A stretch of 64,000 nucleotides of DNA from Adineta ricciae (lineage: Eukaryota > Rotifera > Eurotatoria > Adinetida > Adinetidae). Position 1 is the stretch's first letter; each line of letters starts with the position of its first letter. The notes beneath the pieces are model-generated. The model had not been told where the DNA came from, did not search any database, and saw only the letters and a program-made list of their open reading frames with translations. Made by a program: the position numbers and the translations under genes. This document shows positions 13,294 through 24,499 of the stretch, piece by piece. The DNA lies in NCBI GenBank assembly GCA_905250025.1, contig CAJNOJ010000115.1, positions 62,001 through 126,000 of the forward strand, written 5' to 3'.

Positions 13294-13349
13294 CTTAATA
13301 AAATAATCTTCTTTTCGTATTCTAGATTGATCTAAAATTTGTCAGAAAT
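13294..13349 (+). promoter_or_regulatory. MNAT1-TRMT5 intercistronic region with poly(A) signal and splice acceptor
   Basis: Only 56 bp separate the MNAT1 TAA from the TRMT5 ATG. The gap holds an AATAAA at 13297-13302, a T-rich tract and an acceptor TATTCTAG ending at 13325, 24 nt before the ATG. That order (stop, poly(A) signal, acceptor, start) is the hallmark of a polycistronic transcript resolved by trans-splicing. The duplicate at 30847-30906 keeps the same arrangement. Confidence 0.6.
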
Positions 13350-14697
13350 ATGCAATTAACATTACCTCTATCATTGAAAGGTGTAACCGAACTCAATCGA
13401 GATGAGTTCACTCAAACAATTCAAGTTCCATACGTGAATATTCCTGGCGAACATATTCATTCGTCGAAATGGAAAGATTATTTACTTACACTACATTCAT
13501 TCAAGAATGTTCGTGATCTAGAAGGACGATTCAAACAAGTTCTATTCGATCCTGACATAATCAAGACAAAAGAGGGCATTATTGAACGCATTCCATCGAT
13601 CGAAGAGTTTGTCGAACAATCATTTGATTTCACACAAATTTCAATCACATATGACAATTATACCATTGAACAAGTGATCAAAGCAATTATACCAGACGAT
13701 TTAATAACGGACAAACGAGTTAATACTGGTTCGGGATATAGTATTATTGGACATATTGCTCATTTTAATCTTCGAGATGAAGTTTTACCGTATAAACATA
13801 TCATTGGTGAGTAGAAGAAATGATTTATTTTGAAAATATCTCTTTCGATAAGAATTGTAGCGCAAGTGATACTTGATAAATTAGTAAACGTTAAAACCGT
13901 TGTGAATAAATTACATGAGATCGATTCTGTTTATCGTAATTTCGAATTGGAAATCATTGCTGGTGAAGCAAATACCATTGTGCAATGTCGAGAAAGTAAA
14001 GCAACGTTTCAATTTGATTTTGCTAAAGTCTACTGGAACCCTCGTTTGAGTAATTATGTTCACATATCGTTCCTTCATATTCACACAGCTTAATTAAGGT
14101 ACTGAACGCGAACGTATTTTTGAAATTCTTCGTCCAAATGATCTCGTTATCGACGTGTTCGCTGGAGTTGGACCGTTTGTTGTTCCTGCATCGATGCTTG
14201 GTTGTACTGTTTGTGCGAATGATATTAATCCTGAATGCTACAAATGGATGCAAGTCAATTTAAAAAAGAATCAACCAAAAAAATCACCGAGAGAATACCA
14301 AATCTATAATCTTGATGGTCGAGATTTTCTACAAACAATTGCATTACCTCAGATCGAAACTTGTCAGAAGGAAAGTCTGAATCAGTCGGAGAATATGGCA
14401 TCGAATAAGAAAATTGTTATTCTTATGAACTTACCTGAGCTTGCGCTAACATTTTTGGACGTTGTTTCTGAATGGCTATCGAGAGATATTGAAGAAAAAC
14501 AACAATGGATAATACCAATTCATATCTTCTGTTACACATTTTCCAGAGTGGATGATCGTATTGAAGACGTCCGAATACGCTTGAAAACGATTATGCCGAA
14601 TGTGAATGACGATCTTGTATCTTGTCGATTCGTACGACAGGTCGCACCGTGTAAAGATATGATGTGCGCCCAAATACGCTTATTTGAGAAAAACTAA
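13350..14697 (+). CDS. TRMT5: tRNA (guanine37-N1)-methyltransferase TRM5
   Basis: Three exons: 13350-13806, 13861-14049, 14099-14697 (414 aa; introns of 54 and 49 bp). It methylates N1 of G37 next to the anticodon, preventing +1 frameshifting; in animals it serves nuclear/cytosolic and mitochondrial tRNAs. Diagnostic pieces in order: SIIGHIAHFNLRDEVLPYK in the middle domain, FDFAKVYWNPRLSTERER across the second junction, the SAM-binding VIDVFAGVGPF, NDINPECYKWMQVN, and MNLPELALTFLD near the C-terminus. No clear mitochondrial presequence is visible before the first ATG. A second, truncated copy lies at 30907-31784. Confidence 0.95.
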
Positions 14698-14750
14698 CGA
14701 CGAATTGTTAACAACTTCTCTAATGAATTCTTTTTTTTTCACTATTTCAG
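14698..14750 (+). promoter_or_regulatory. TRMT5-dNK intercistronic region with splice acceptor at the ATG
   Basis: A 53-bp gap with a T9 tract and the acceptor CACTATTTCAG, whose AG is immediately followed by the kinase ATG. No AATAAA is seen in this gap. As with MNAT1, the simplest reading is a trans-splice site inside a polycistronic unit. Confidence 0.55.
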
Positions 14751-15413
14751 ATGTCTTCGTTGAATTTAATCAAAACGATTCTTATTGAAGGGAATATTGG
14801 TGTTGGCAAATCAACGATTATGTCTTATATTGCATCGAAATATCCATCGAATCTTGTTCAAGTTCATTGTGAACCTGTTGAGAACTGGATGGATATCAAA
14901 GGTTTTGATCTTCTCAATGCTCTATACACGGAAAGTACTCGATGGACATTTACATTCGAATTAACTGCACTTCTGTCACGAATTCGAAACCATATGAATT
15001 CACGATCGAATCAGCATATAAACATCTACGAACGTTCGATTTTGAGTTGTTTCAACGTATTCATCGACCACGATCGTGAACAAAACTATTTAAATGACGT
15101 TGAATATCGTATTCTTCAGGATCATTACCAATATGGTTTGGAGAAAACAATCGATCTGTCATCGACAGCTATATTATACTTCGATCTATCACCTAAACAA
15201 TGTTATGAACGAATTGTTAAACGATCGAGACAATCCGAAGCATCGGTGGACTTAAAACGTCTCGAAGAACTTAAACATCATTATGACAAATTCATAAAAA
15301 ACTTCAATATGTGTCCTGTGAAGATCATCGATGCATCACAAACGATCGAGCGAACTTGTCAACAAATTGATACCTTATTAAGTGAAATGATTACGCCAAA
15401 CTCAAGTCAATAA
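14751..15413 (+). CDS. Deoxynucleoside kinase (dNK/TK2 family)
   Basis: A single exon encodes about 220 aa. Visible motifs are the P-loop IEGNIGVGKST at about residue 12, CEPVENW containing the catalytic Glu, a YERS motif (the usual DRS/ERS), and an Arg-rich lid segment KRSRQSE. The family transfers phosphate from ATP to deoxynucleosides in the salvage pathway, feeding dNTP pools in the cytosol or mitochondrion. Length and order match insect dNK and vertebrate TK2/dCK; substrate range cannot be read from sequence. It is third in the MNAT1-TRMT5-dNK run. There is no mitochondrial presequence ahead of the P-loop. Confidence 0.9.
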   Translation: MSSLNLIKTILIEGNIGVGKSTIMSYIASKYPSNLVQVHCEPVENWMDIKGFDLLNALYTESTRWTFTFELTALLSRIRNHMNSRSNQHINIYERSILSCFNVFIDHDREQNYLNDVEYRILQDHYQYGLEKTIDLSSTAILYFDLSPKQCYERIVKRSRQSEASVDLKRLEELKHHYDKFIKNFNMCPVKIIDASQTIERTCQQIDTLLSEMITPNSSQ

Positions 15414-15530
15414 TTGAATATGAATGTTAAATCGAATGCAATCTTGAATCTTCGCTGTCATTTACTCACGCAATGTCAAAAATCATGTTCTTGTTTTCTG
15501 TCAGATTATTTGTTCTTTTGTTATGTTACA

Positions 15531-15536
15531 AATAAA
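15531..15536 (+). terminator. Poly(A) signal of the dNK gene
   Basis: AATAAA about 118 bp after the dNK stop. The convergent glycosyltransferase gene ends at 15611, so the two 3' ends nearly touch. Confidence 0.55.
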
Positions 15537-15610
15537 TTCAGTCACCCATATTGATCGGGTCGAGATCAAACTTATGTTTATTACTGAGGAAATTTTCATA
15601 ACAAAATAAA

Positions 15611-17132
15611 TTAAGTCGGTAACAAAAATGGCATTTGACGATAGAATGTCGCGTCGTTCAATGGCAGATCAAGCTTCGATTTGTTTATTAGAAGTTCTTC
15701 TAAACATTGATAGGCAATAGGATCAGCATTGATGTGAAATTTATTTGCGAATAGTTCATGACGATTGAATAAGGTCGATAGATCAACTGTACCAAACACA
15801 CATATACCACGTATAATACGTCCGTAACAATTTCGTTCGCCCCAATTCACGAATCGTGCTGTCCAATTAGTCGGATCACTTTTTGCTAAAAGAAAAAAGA
15901 AAAATACGTCTATTCGATGTTGAAAGAGTTCTCCGTGGAGATTGTTCATACTACTCAATTATTCAATTATACGTACCTTTATAACCTCCCGGAGGATGTA
16001 AATGTGTATTATAATTCAATGTTGCCCAATAATGTTCATCAGGGCTGTATGTATCACGCGACCAATCTAATAATTCTTTTGCTATTGAACTCGTATGAAC
16101 GAATTCAATGAAAGCTCGTGAAAAAGCACCTAAATACCAGAAAAATTCGCATGGTTAGAAAACAAGAAAAGGAAACATTTTTCTTCTTATACCATAAGCT
16201 GATCCTTTAACAATTTCAACATTTCCAGGCGGCGGTTTTTTCTTTTCATCAGTTTTTCGTAATTGCGGCACTTGTTCCTGATTTCCATTGGCTGTATCTA
16301 TCACCTGCCAAGCGTATTCTGTTCGATGCATATTTCTTGATTTCCAGCGTCCTTCGATATCATTGTATCCACGGTAAATAGTCAGAATTTTAACTAATTC
16401 ACTGTTTGTTTTCAGTGGGAGTTCAGTATTAGCAGCATTTAGTAAATATTTCCATGATGGATATTTAATGAGGTCTTCCATACAGTTGATATCTGCTTGT
16501 AAACGTGAGAACGTTGCGTAAAGAACCTTTTCTTGTTTACTTGCGAGAATGATATTATCAAAGCATTGAGCAATGGATTTAACAGCTTGTAAAACGTGCG
16601 GTGAGGCGTCCTTGTCAACATGAACGCAGTAGAAGTTTTGTGGACGGTAGAGGATACGTAAAAGACGTTCAAACTGTTCGACATTTTCATACATGAGAAT
16701 CGAAAATGCTAAAGGAAACTTGCGATTTATCGACGTGTCTTCGTGATGAAATTGTTCATTAAAACGTTCTGAACGATAGTTCTGACATTGTTCTTTCGTA
16801 ATATTATACGACTGATCGGCAATGGTAGATGGATTTTTTAGATCAGCTAAAAGTGCGAGCGCATGTTTTAACTCATCCGAGTCACTTTCGTATAAATTCT
16901 GACAGGAAATAGGGTAATAAAACGGTTGTAAATGTTGAAATAGTTTTGTATTTGACGACGCTTTTTGGTTTTTATCGTCGGAGAGAATATTTATCAATGG
17001 AAACTTAATCTCTTTGGAAAATGAATCATGCCGTTTGAAAAACGACAAGTGAATAAATTCCAGAATGAAGAATACGCTGAGAAAAAACAGGCAATTGTTT
17101 CTCAATAAACGACGATTGATTGCAAACTGCAT
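15611..17132 (-). CDS. GT14 (core-2/I-branching type) N-acetylglucosaminyltransferase
   Basis: Three exons: 17132-16193, 16129-15977, 15885-15611, about 455 aa. The start is the first ATG (MQFAINRR) after an in-frame TAG. A short cytosolic tail and one signal-anchor (CLFFLSVFFILEFIHLSFF) predict a type II Golgi protein. Family features are PLAFSILMYENVEQFERLLR, NFYCVHVDKDASPHV, the WKYLLNAANTELPLKTN block, FSRAFIEFV and SPDEHYWATLN. These enzymes add beta-1,6-GlcNAc branches to O-glycans or poly-LacNAc in the Golgi. Cysteines expected for the disulphide pattern are present (CQNLY, CMEDL, CYGR). Specificity within the family is not resolvable. Confidence 0.9.
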
Positions 17133-18404
17133 TGGCCATACTCTCTTCAATGCGTTCCTCTATCTAAGCAGAAAATGAAATAATTTGCTTGTAAATATTT
17201 CAAACCTACTCATTTTATTCGACTAAAAACAAGCCATGTAGATACTTGTTCAGCCTCTCTATACAAGACGAGTAAGAAATGTCTTCGTCGTTCTTTCTCT
17301 TCTCCGTTTTATTTTATTTTAAAGGTGCTCATTCTCTTCTGACTTCTTTCTTTTTCTCATTTACTCACTCGCCATCGCTTTCAATTCTTTCTTTACTATA
17401 TATTCCATGTCTTCCAATACATAAATCGATCAACACTGTCCGATTGAACTCTTTGCATAAATACACACGTACTCACAGATCAGATTTCGTTTACACGTTC
17501 GAACGATGCAATACGAAAATACGCACACCGAATATTGTAATGATGAGACTTCTCTCTCGTTCTCGTTTATTTTCTACTTCGGAAGTTTTTTCTCTCGTGA
17601 TTCCCGCGGAAAGGAGGAAAGAAAGAAAGAAAGAAAGAAGGAGAAAAGAAAAACACAACACCGATACTTGATTCTGCTCGCGAGAAAAATTTTCAAAATC
17701 TGTTTCATATCAACTTTCACTAGACTATACACAGCTATCTTGAGTCAACATAAATTCTCTTTCCGAAAAAAATTGTCATTTTTCCACTCATACGACGTTT
17801 ACATTAGCCTTCAAGTATTCTCTAGTTCCCGAGAGAAACTCATGTCTTACAAACGCAACGAGTTATTCAATTTTAGGTACATTACTCAACACGATGCGTA
17901 TTGTTTTACTCAGCAGTAATCGAAGATTGCCAAACTACGTCTATAATCTCAATATAAAATTGCGTCATTCGCTCTCTTTTTCAAATATGTCTATCGAACA
18001 GGGAAGCAAAAGAATAATATGTATGTAACATACTAGGTACTCATTTGTCGTGCGTTCGACAAGACTGATTTTTTTCTTCTTTTGCATGGGAGTGTCAAAG
18101 AAATTAAAAAAAACATCGCCGTGAATTGAATGTCTTCATTGGCAAATTTTGTTATACATTGACAGACAAAAATGCCTTGTGGAGATATTTACTAATTGAT
18201 GGTAAGTATTGTGAGACAACGGGAAATTTTCGCATTTTTAACTTGATGATGTAAATGTGCTTCCTTGCTTCGTGTATACATAAATCGATTTATCGCTACG
18301 AATAACATGTGTTTCAAGCGTGATGAATGAGATTAGAGAAAAGAACACACAGAAAGAAATGTAAATCTAATAAGGCTCAATTTTCGCGCATATTTTAATC
18401 GTTA
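17133..18404. other. Intergenic, noncoding
   Basis: About 1.3 kb between the divergently transcribed glycosyltransferase and EF-hand genes. It is T-rich near 17280-17400 and has a GAAA-type simple repeat around 17617-17645. Long frames in both phases are low-complexity and do not look coding. Confidence 0.5.
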
Positions 18405-18983
18405 ATGAATGAAATTCTTGAACAACAATTAACAGATGAGCAAATCAATCAATTACTTCAAACTCGATTTAATCGTTCGGAGATTCTTGATTGGTATCGA
18501 GCATTTGTGAAGAATTGTGGGAATAATCGATCGTTTTTAACTTCAAGTTTGAATAAAACGCTGTTTATCGACTATTTTAATCAATTACATCCAAATGGAA
18601 ACGTAACACGTTTAACCGAAACATTCTTTCGCACCTATGATATGAACAACGACGGTCGAATCGATTTCATGGAGTTTATGCATGCTGTGAGTATCATCCG
18701 TCGTGGTGATTTAACTGAAAAGCTTTCATTAATCTTCTCATTACTCGATGCCGACCAACAAGGTTACATCGATCGATTGAAACTAGTGAACATGATGGAA
18801 GCGTTGTATGATGTCAAAGGCATCGATTATAACGACAGTTATAATGTCTTGTTAAGAAAAGTGGACAATCTCATAGCAAGACTGGATAAAGATAAAGAAG
18901 GCGGACGAATTTTGCGATACAAGTTTATTGAGAGTTGTATGAATGATTCGACTTTAAGAGATTTACTTAGTGCATATAAATGA
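18405..18983 (+). CDS. EF-hand protein of the neuronal calcium sensor type
   Basis: A single exon encodes 192 aa, starting at an ATG preceded three codons upstream by an in-frame TAA. The N-terminal segment SEILDWYRAFVKNC resembles the first helix of NCS-1/KChIP proteins. One canonical EF loop is seen (DMNNDGRIDFMEF, residues ~79-91). The next, DADQQGYIDRL, has lost the Glu at loop position 12, and the last, DKDKEGGRI, is degenerate. No N-terminal myristoylation glycine (MG) is present, so membrane anchoring differs from classical NCS proteins. The role is probably as a calcium sensor or calcium-buffering partner; the target is unknown. Confidence 0.8.
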   Translation: MNEILEQQLTDEQINQLLQTRFNRSEILDWYRAFVKNCGNNRSFLTSSLNKTLFIDYFNQLHPNGNVTRLTETFFRTYDMNNDGRIDFMEFMHAVSIIRRGDLTEKLSLIFSLLDADQQGYIDRLKLVNMMEALYDVKGIDYNDSYNVLLRKVDNLIARLDKDKEGGRILRYKFIESCMNDSTLRDLLSAYK

Positions 18984-19232
18984 GTGCAGATACTAACTGA
19001 GCTGTTCATCCTATTGCACGAATATATTGTGAGAAAAAGAAAATGGTCGATGAATTCAACAATGACCTGTCTATTTGAAATAGGATACCTTAGAAAGAAA
19101 TTACTCAAAGCAAAGCATAGAACGCACAAGCATTTTAGCTTAAGTTCGCAGATTAAGAGAAGCTGCATGAAGCTTTGTGATTGAATTGAATCCATAATTT
19201 TGAAAGAAGAGCGTCGCGTAACAACGACGTTA
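18984..19232. other. Convergent 3' region between the EF-hand gene and the 7TM receptor
   Basis: A 250-bp stretch between two convergent stop codons. No gene is seen; it should hold both 3' UTRs. Confidence 0.4.
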
Positions 19233-22200
19233 TCAATTTCTTCGAAACATTCGTTGGTAGTTGGTGATAACCATATGAAATTCTTTTCTGTACACAGTTG
19301 ATGGTAAAATAAATAAAATGAAAGTAAGTGTCGATGGGATTAATGAAATAAAATATCCCGAAAGGAACAGCCACGGGTTGCTAGTTGGTTTCATACAACC
19401 GGATGCGAATGTGATTATCAAACGTGGAATCACAAGAAGAACTAAAACGAACGGAGCAATAAGAAGATTTTTATGTTTGTGAATTTCTTCCTTCAAAACC
19501 GATTTAGGATTTTGTCCAGCTCCGACTACTGCTTTCCGTTGACGGGTTTTGGTGATTATTATCACACTTGCCGATAATATATTGATAAGAAATGGAACGA
19601 TCGAATGAAAACCATTGATAGCATAGTCAAATACACCAAAACCGTTTTTCGTCATCTTCGTTTTCTTCATATAAACTTCGATGAATGGGATCGTGAATAT
19701 TCGTTGAAATTATCAGAAAAAATAGAACACAGACGACATATTTTGCCGCTACTTGCGCCTGTTTCTGATTAAAACTAACGCCTTTGATTGTAACAAATGC
19801 TCTTTCGATTGACACAAAGGAAGTTAACCATTGATCCATTGCTAAACATGATCGAAGAATAAAATCAATACAAATACATTCAATTTTTAAAAAAGATTTA
19901 TTCCGGATCGTTTCGATTTGTGTGAGTATAAGTATCCAAAACTTGAAGGTGAATATAATCATGGTCAGTAAAACAATTATTGACGAATTTAATAGATAAA
20001 TTGCACAACCAGATTCCAAAAGTTTCTTACTTTTAAATGTTATCGAAGACAAAGCACCATTAACCAGTCCGACAATGATCAAAACTGTACTAACAATTAT
20101 ACTTATCAGAACTGCGCCTGACTGCTTGAAAAGATTGATTTTTGGGTGAATGTAAAAGCCGAGAATAGCGTCGAGTGAAAGACTGAAACCATTCGTTGTC
20201 AACTGACATCGCACTCCGTAATAACATTCGGTACATTCACATAGGAAATATTTGGGACATTTTGAGTTTTCTTCATAACAATTTCCTCCGTTTTCACAAT
20301 CATTTTGTCTCGCACAGGTTGTACGCGAATGACGATCGAAATCAAAGCAATTCGCTACACGTTGTTCATCAAGCTGTTGACAGAAACAAAATTGTTGGTC
20401 ATCGTAAAAACATGTCAATGACGAATTTGTCTGACATGGTATGTGATAATATTTTATACGACGAAGTAAATGGTAATTACGAAATGTTTCGTTAAACAGA
20501 GCATTTACTGACAAACATCGATCGGATGAAGCTAACGTTTTTTCGATGATTCGTTGATATGTGTACTTCTTTTGCATTAGAGCTAAATAATATCGTTGAT
20601 TGGGCAATTCGACAAGCACAACGTGAAAAGGAAATGACCAGTAAATCGAGATGAAATTTTGTCCCAAAAGGATTCGTTTGAATGTAGTTGTTCGTATAGG
20701 GAAATTGTTAATCTGTACTTCGATAAAATGGATGAATATCACTAAATGCGGATCGAGACTTTCATCATATGATATCAAAAGTTTCGTTCGAGCTAGTTCA
20801 CATCGTACACCAAAGAAATTTTTCGGGCAAATACAGATAAATCTATTATCTGGCGACAAATCAGCTTCATCAGTGCGCACACATGTGCCACCATTCATAC
20901 ACGGTTGACTTTGACATATGTAATCTGGAATTAAACATCGAGGGCCGATTTTAGTTATCGGACAAACGCATAACGATCGATTATTGGCTATTTTACCAAG
21001 ACACAATGATCTGGATGAGCATAAACATTTATACTGAATATGACAATATCGCCCGGACCATCCTTCATAACATTGACAAAAGGATGTACGGTTCAAATCG
21101 TTAAAATATTTTATACATTTGCCATGAAGACATTGTTGGTCGACACAAGTCTCAATAATATCATTACTATGTGGAATATCCAATTGAAAAGCGAGTCGAT
21201 GAACAGGTAAGAACGTATAATTGACTGATTTAAGAAAGCTTCCTCGATAGTTTAATGTGATTTGTTCATAAATGTGGATCTGTATAGAATATTGCCTATG
21301 CATATTTTTCGGCCGAGTTGAATATAACAGGTAGAGATTAAATTTTCGTTGGCAATTTTTTGCAAATAAGTAAGTAAATTGATGAAACGAGTGAATAAGT
21401 CGTTCATCGCTATCGTCGATCAATGAAACAACGAAAAGGAATGGAGTTTCCGATGAATTCGAAGGTGCACGAAACTGTAAAGTAATACTAATTCGCTGAT
21501 TTTGATATTGGCAAGTATTGCCATAAAAACTCGGTGGACAAAGACAAACGTCACGTGTTAAATTTGTGTCTTTATTGAAGGAGATTTGTAACGGAAAACC
21601 ACGATGACAACGCTGTTGATAGAAGCGGAATTTCTCGGGACGGTAAGAGGGAAGAATTTCTGCTATATCACTTTTATAAAAAAGCGGTTGTTTGGGAGTA
21701 TTCGAATTTGAATCGAATGTAAAATATGCTTCCGATCTCTTTCCTGTATTGTAAAATAGTCTGCAAAGCACTTTTGCGAAGACAGAGCCATGTAAACGAT
21801 AATTTAATGTACAAATGCCGGACTCGACTGTCGGATATTTCACATCATCTCTACTGCAAGCGTTCTCATCTTCTCCGTCAGGACAGTCGAAAATGCCATT
21901 ACATAGTGAATTGCCTTGAATACAGGAAGATTCTTTGTTGGCGCTACAGTAAAACGGGCTGGAACCATAAGTTTGATACCTCCGATCACAAAAGCTGGGC
22001 TCGTCTGCAGCTCCGATACAATCAATAACACCATCATTCGCTTTCTCAATAGGTAGACAAGTTAAACTTTTCGTTTGAATTGATATACAGATATGAGAAT
22101 TTTTTGAACAATTTAAAAGCGATATCAATAATGGATCACAATCGACTTCATCGGAGCCGTTGGGAAAATGCCAGAATCCGTCACAACGATTATATACATG

Positions 22201-24000
22201 AACCAGTGGCCAATATTCGCAATTTGTTTCGTCCGTTTCTTGACTATCGTTCGTAGGGCGCCAAAGCAAATGTTCCTCGTTGTCGCAAATAGTCTGAAAT
22301 GAAATTTTCTTTCGAAAGTAAAATCGATCGGACATTTCATCAGCACAGAAGGTATTATCAGATGTCTGACAGTCGCATTTGTATCCATCGTTCACTTGAC
22401 GAGCGGGAACGTATTGGTCGGTCCCTGGACATTTAAACGCATTAGGTAATTGCTTCATGAAATGCGTGTCTTGGAGTTTCGATGAATTTTCATCGTCTGC
22501 ATAATAGCAGTCGGATATTCCGTCTAAAACTTGAGTTTTTAAAATTCGCTTTTCTGAATTTGCACATTGATAGGTACTTGATTCGCTAAAGATCGACGAT
22601 GCATTGTAATTTGGCCGTGCCACTCTATTCAACCACCTTTCAGCAAGCAAAACGTATCGTTGTAACCATCTAACTTCAAACCTATAATACGAATTAACGA
22701 TAGCATCTTCATAAAGACGGCAAGTTCTATTATCAGATATGAACAGTGTTTTGCCGTCATTGGGTATGTGAAAACGACTGCTGTCAAAACAAATGTACGT
22801 AGGTTTAAGCGGGTGCTGTCTATAGTTTGTTTCAGTTTTAGCATATCCTATATAGCCATGACCATTAAAAATCGGATATGCAGGAACGTACATCACATCT
22901 GGGCAATGTTTCTGAACCATTGCATCGCAGAAACCATTTCTGCAAAGCATTGTACAATTCGTTCTTGGAGGTTGAAAATAATTTGCCAATGTTGGCAATA
23001 ATGAATCTGGCATCTGTATGATACACTTCATCGCTGTCCAACACTCGTCATGCAAGAGATTGGGCTTAATTGAGAACATGGCTTTTGACAGAAGCATCTC
23101 ACGCTCATAAAGACAGGAGCTGCTAAGAAAGGGTGTACTTGAACTACGTGTATTATATAGCCATCTACATGAAACGTCCTCGAATTTAAATATGGGCTCG
23201 TTAGTGACAAATTCAAATTTTTCTAAATATTCAAGTGATGCGTGAATTTCATCAGATCGATCCAAACAATCAGGAGTAAATGGATTATCAAAAACGAATG
23301 CTACAGGTACACACTGCCCATAAGAACACCGAAATTCATTCTCTCCACATTGGTGCATTTTTAATTGCCAACAATCTTTTTCATCTACTCCATCATTGAA
23401 ACAATCGATTTTGCCGTCGCAAATTTCTGTCCAATCAAGACATGCCGGCGATGGTCCACGATCGCATTCTAAATGACTATAGCAAGTAAATTCAGTCGGC
23501 TTATATCTGTTGAAAAAATAATAATCGTAAACAACTTCGTTGAATGATGTATAATTAACATAGGTAGTGATTAATTTGTATTGGCATTTCGAACCGAAAT
23601 ATGGTAAGGTACAATTGTAGAAGAGTTTGCTTGCCAATAGTGTCCGATCAGAATTGGGAAGTTGGTTTAAATAGAGCTGATACTCTTCAATAAGATCAAT
23701 CGGTGCTGACCAAAGATATAATTGTTCAGTGGTGACATTCCGTTTTGAGAGTTGCGAAAAATTGAATTTTGGATCCAAACCGGTGTCTGTTATATTGAAT
23801 TTCGACGGCCAGTCATCTATACAATAGGAGATTATTTGACGAATATCATATTTGTCTTCGACTCGAGCTGCAGCTTGCAGACAATCATGTTGCGTGTCAT
23901 TGTTTTCATCCTCGAAATCTGTCAGGTGAAAATTTATTTGAATCTCGAGTTTTCCCAAATATATGAATAAGAAAAAGAATAAATTTCTCGCGAGCAGCAT
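19233..24000 (-). CDS. Large LDLa/EGF-repeat receptor with rhodopsin-like 7TM domain (frameshifted)
   Basis: The ATG at 24000 is followed by a hydrophobic signal peptide (NLFFFLFIYLG). The open frame then runs 1457 codons without introns to a TGA at 19627. Another frame continues directly to 19233. The ectodomain has LDLa modules (for example CSYGQCVPVAFVFDN, CNGIFDCPDGEDENAC, CDGFWHFPNGSDEVDC), then EGF repeats (CVDQQCLHGKC, CQCYEGWSGRYC, CMNGGTCVRT, CICPKNFFGVRC), then TM1-TM4 of a 7TM domain with an SIERAF motif at the end of TM3. TM5-TM7 follow only after a one-base shift at about 19630-19632 (a TTT run), just after the RFWC cysteine of extracellular loop 2. The architecture resembles LGR/relaxin-type receptors and is a known rotifer-type expansion. 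It is either a recent pseudogene or a base error in the assembly. Confidence 0.8.
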
Positions 24001-24499
24001 GTTGCTCTAATTGGTTGTTAATGGAAAAGTAGCGAGATTCTTCTTTGATATTTAAAGATCTTTTTACACAACAGATGCTAGTAGATAAAATGTATGTGAA
24101 GGTGAAAAAATTATCGTTAGTATTTTCAAGCATATGGAGATGTTGTTGAACACATAAACTGAAATGTATGAAAAGAAATGATTGGAAAACGATTTGTTCA
24201 CCCATGACCTCTCCGCTTTCCATATTATTATCATACAGGACAGCCGGTATACAAGCATCCGTTCGAACTATACTGAAAGTCAACATCCGCATTTTTCTTA
24301 TTGGAAACAAAAATTGAAACGAAACGAAACGAAACGATAGTTATTTTATTTTGTATATAGTTTTAAACTGCTTAACATCGTATTTGAATTGTATCTAACA
24401 CCCTCTACGATGATAGACGAATCAATACTAAATATGAATCATGATGTGAGGAAAATCTTTGACTGTTATCGTGATCAGACTTGAATGTAAATAAAAACT
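24001..24499. other. Divergent intergenic region
   Basis: About 500 bp of AT-rich sequence between the 7TM receptor start and the AKAP10-like start on the other strand. A short GAAAC-type repeat lies at 24312-24335. No coding content recognised. Confidence 0.45.

Noticed and set aside
17279-17919. Two overlapping plus-strand frames of 130 and 137 codons
   Set aside because: Composition is low-complexity (Ser/Phe/Arg/Lys from T-rich and GAAA repeats), with no homology-like motif or intron.
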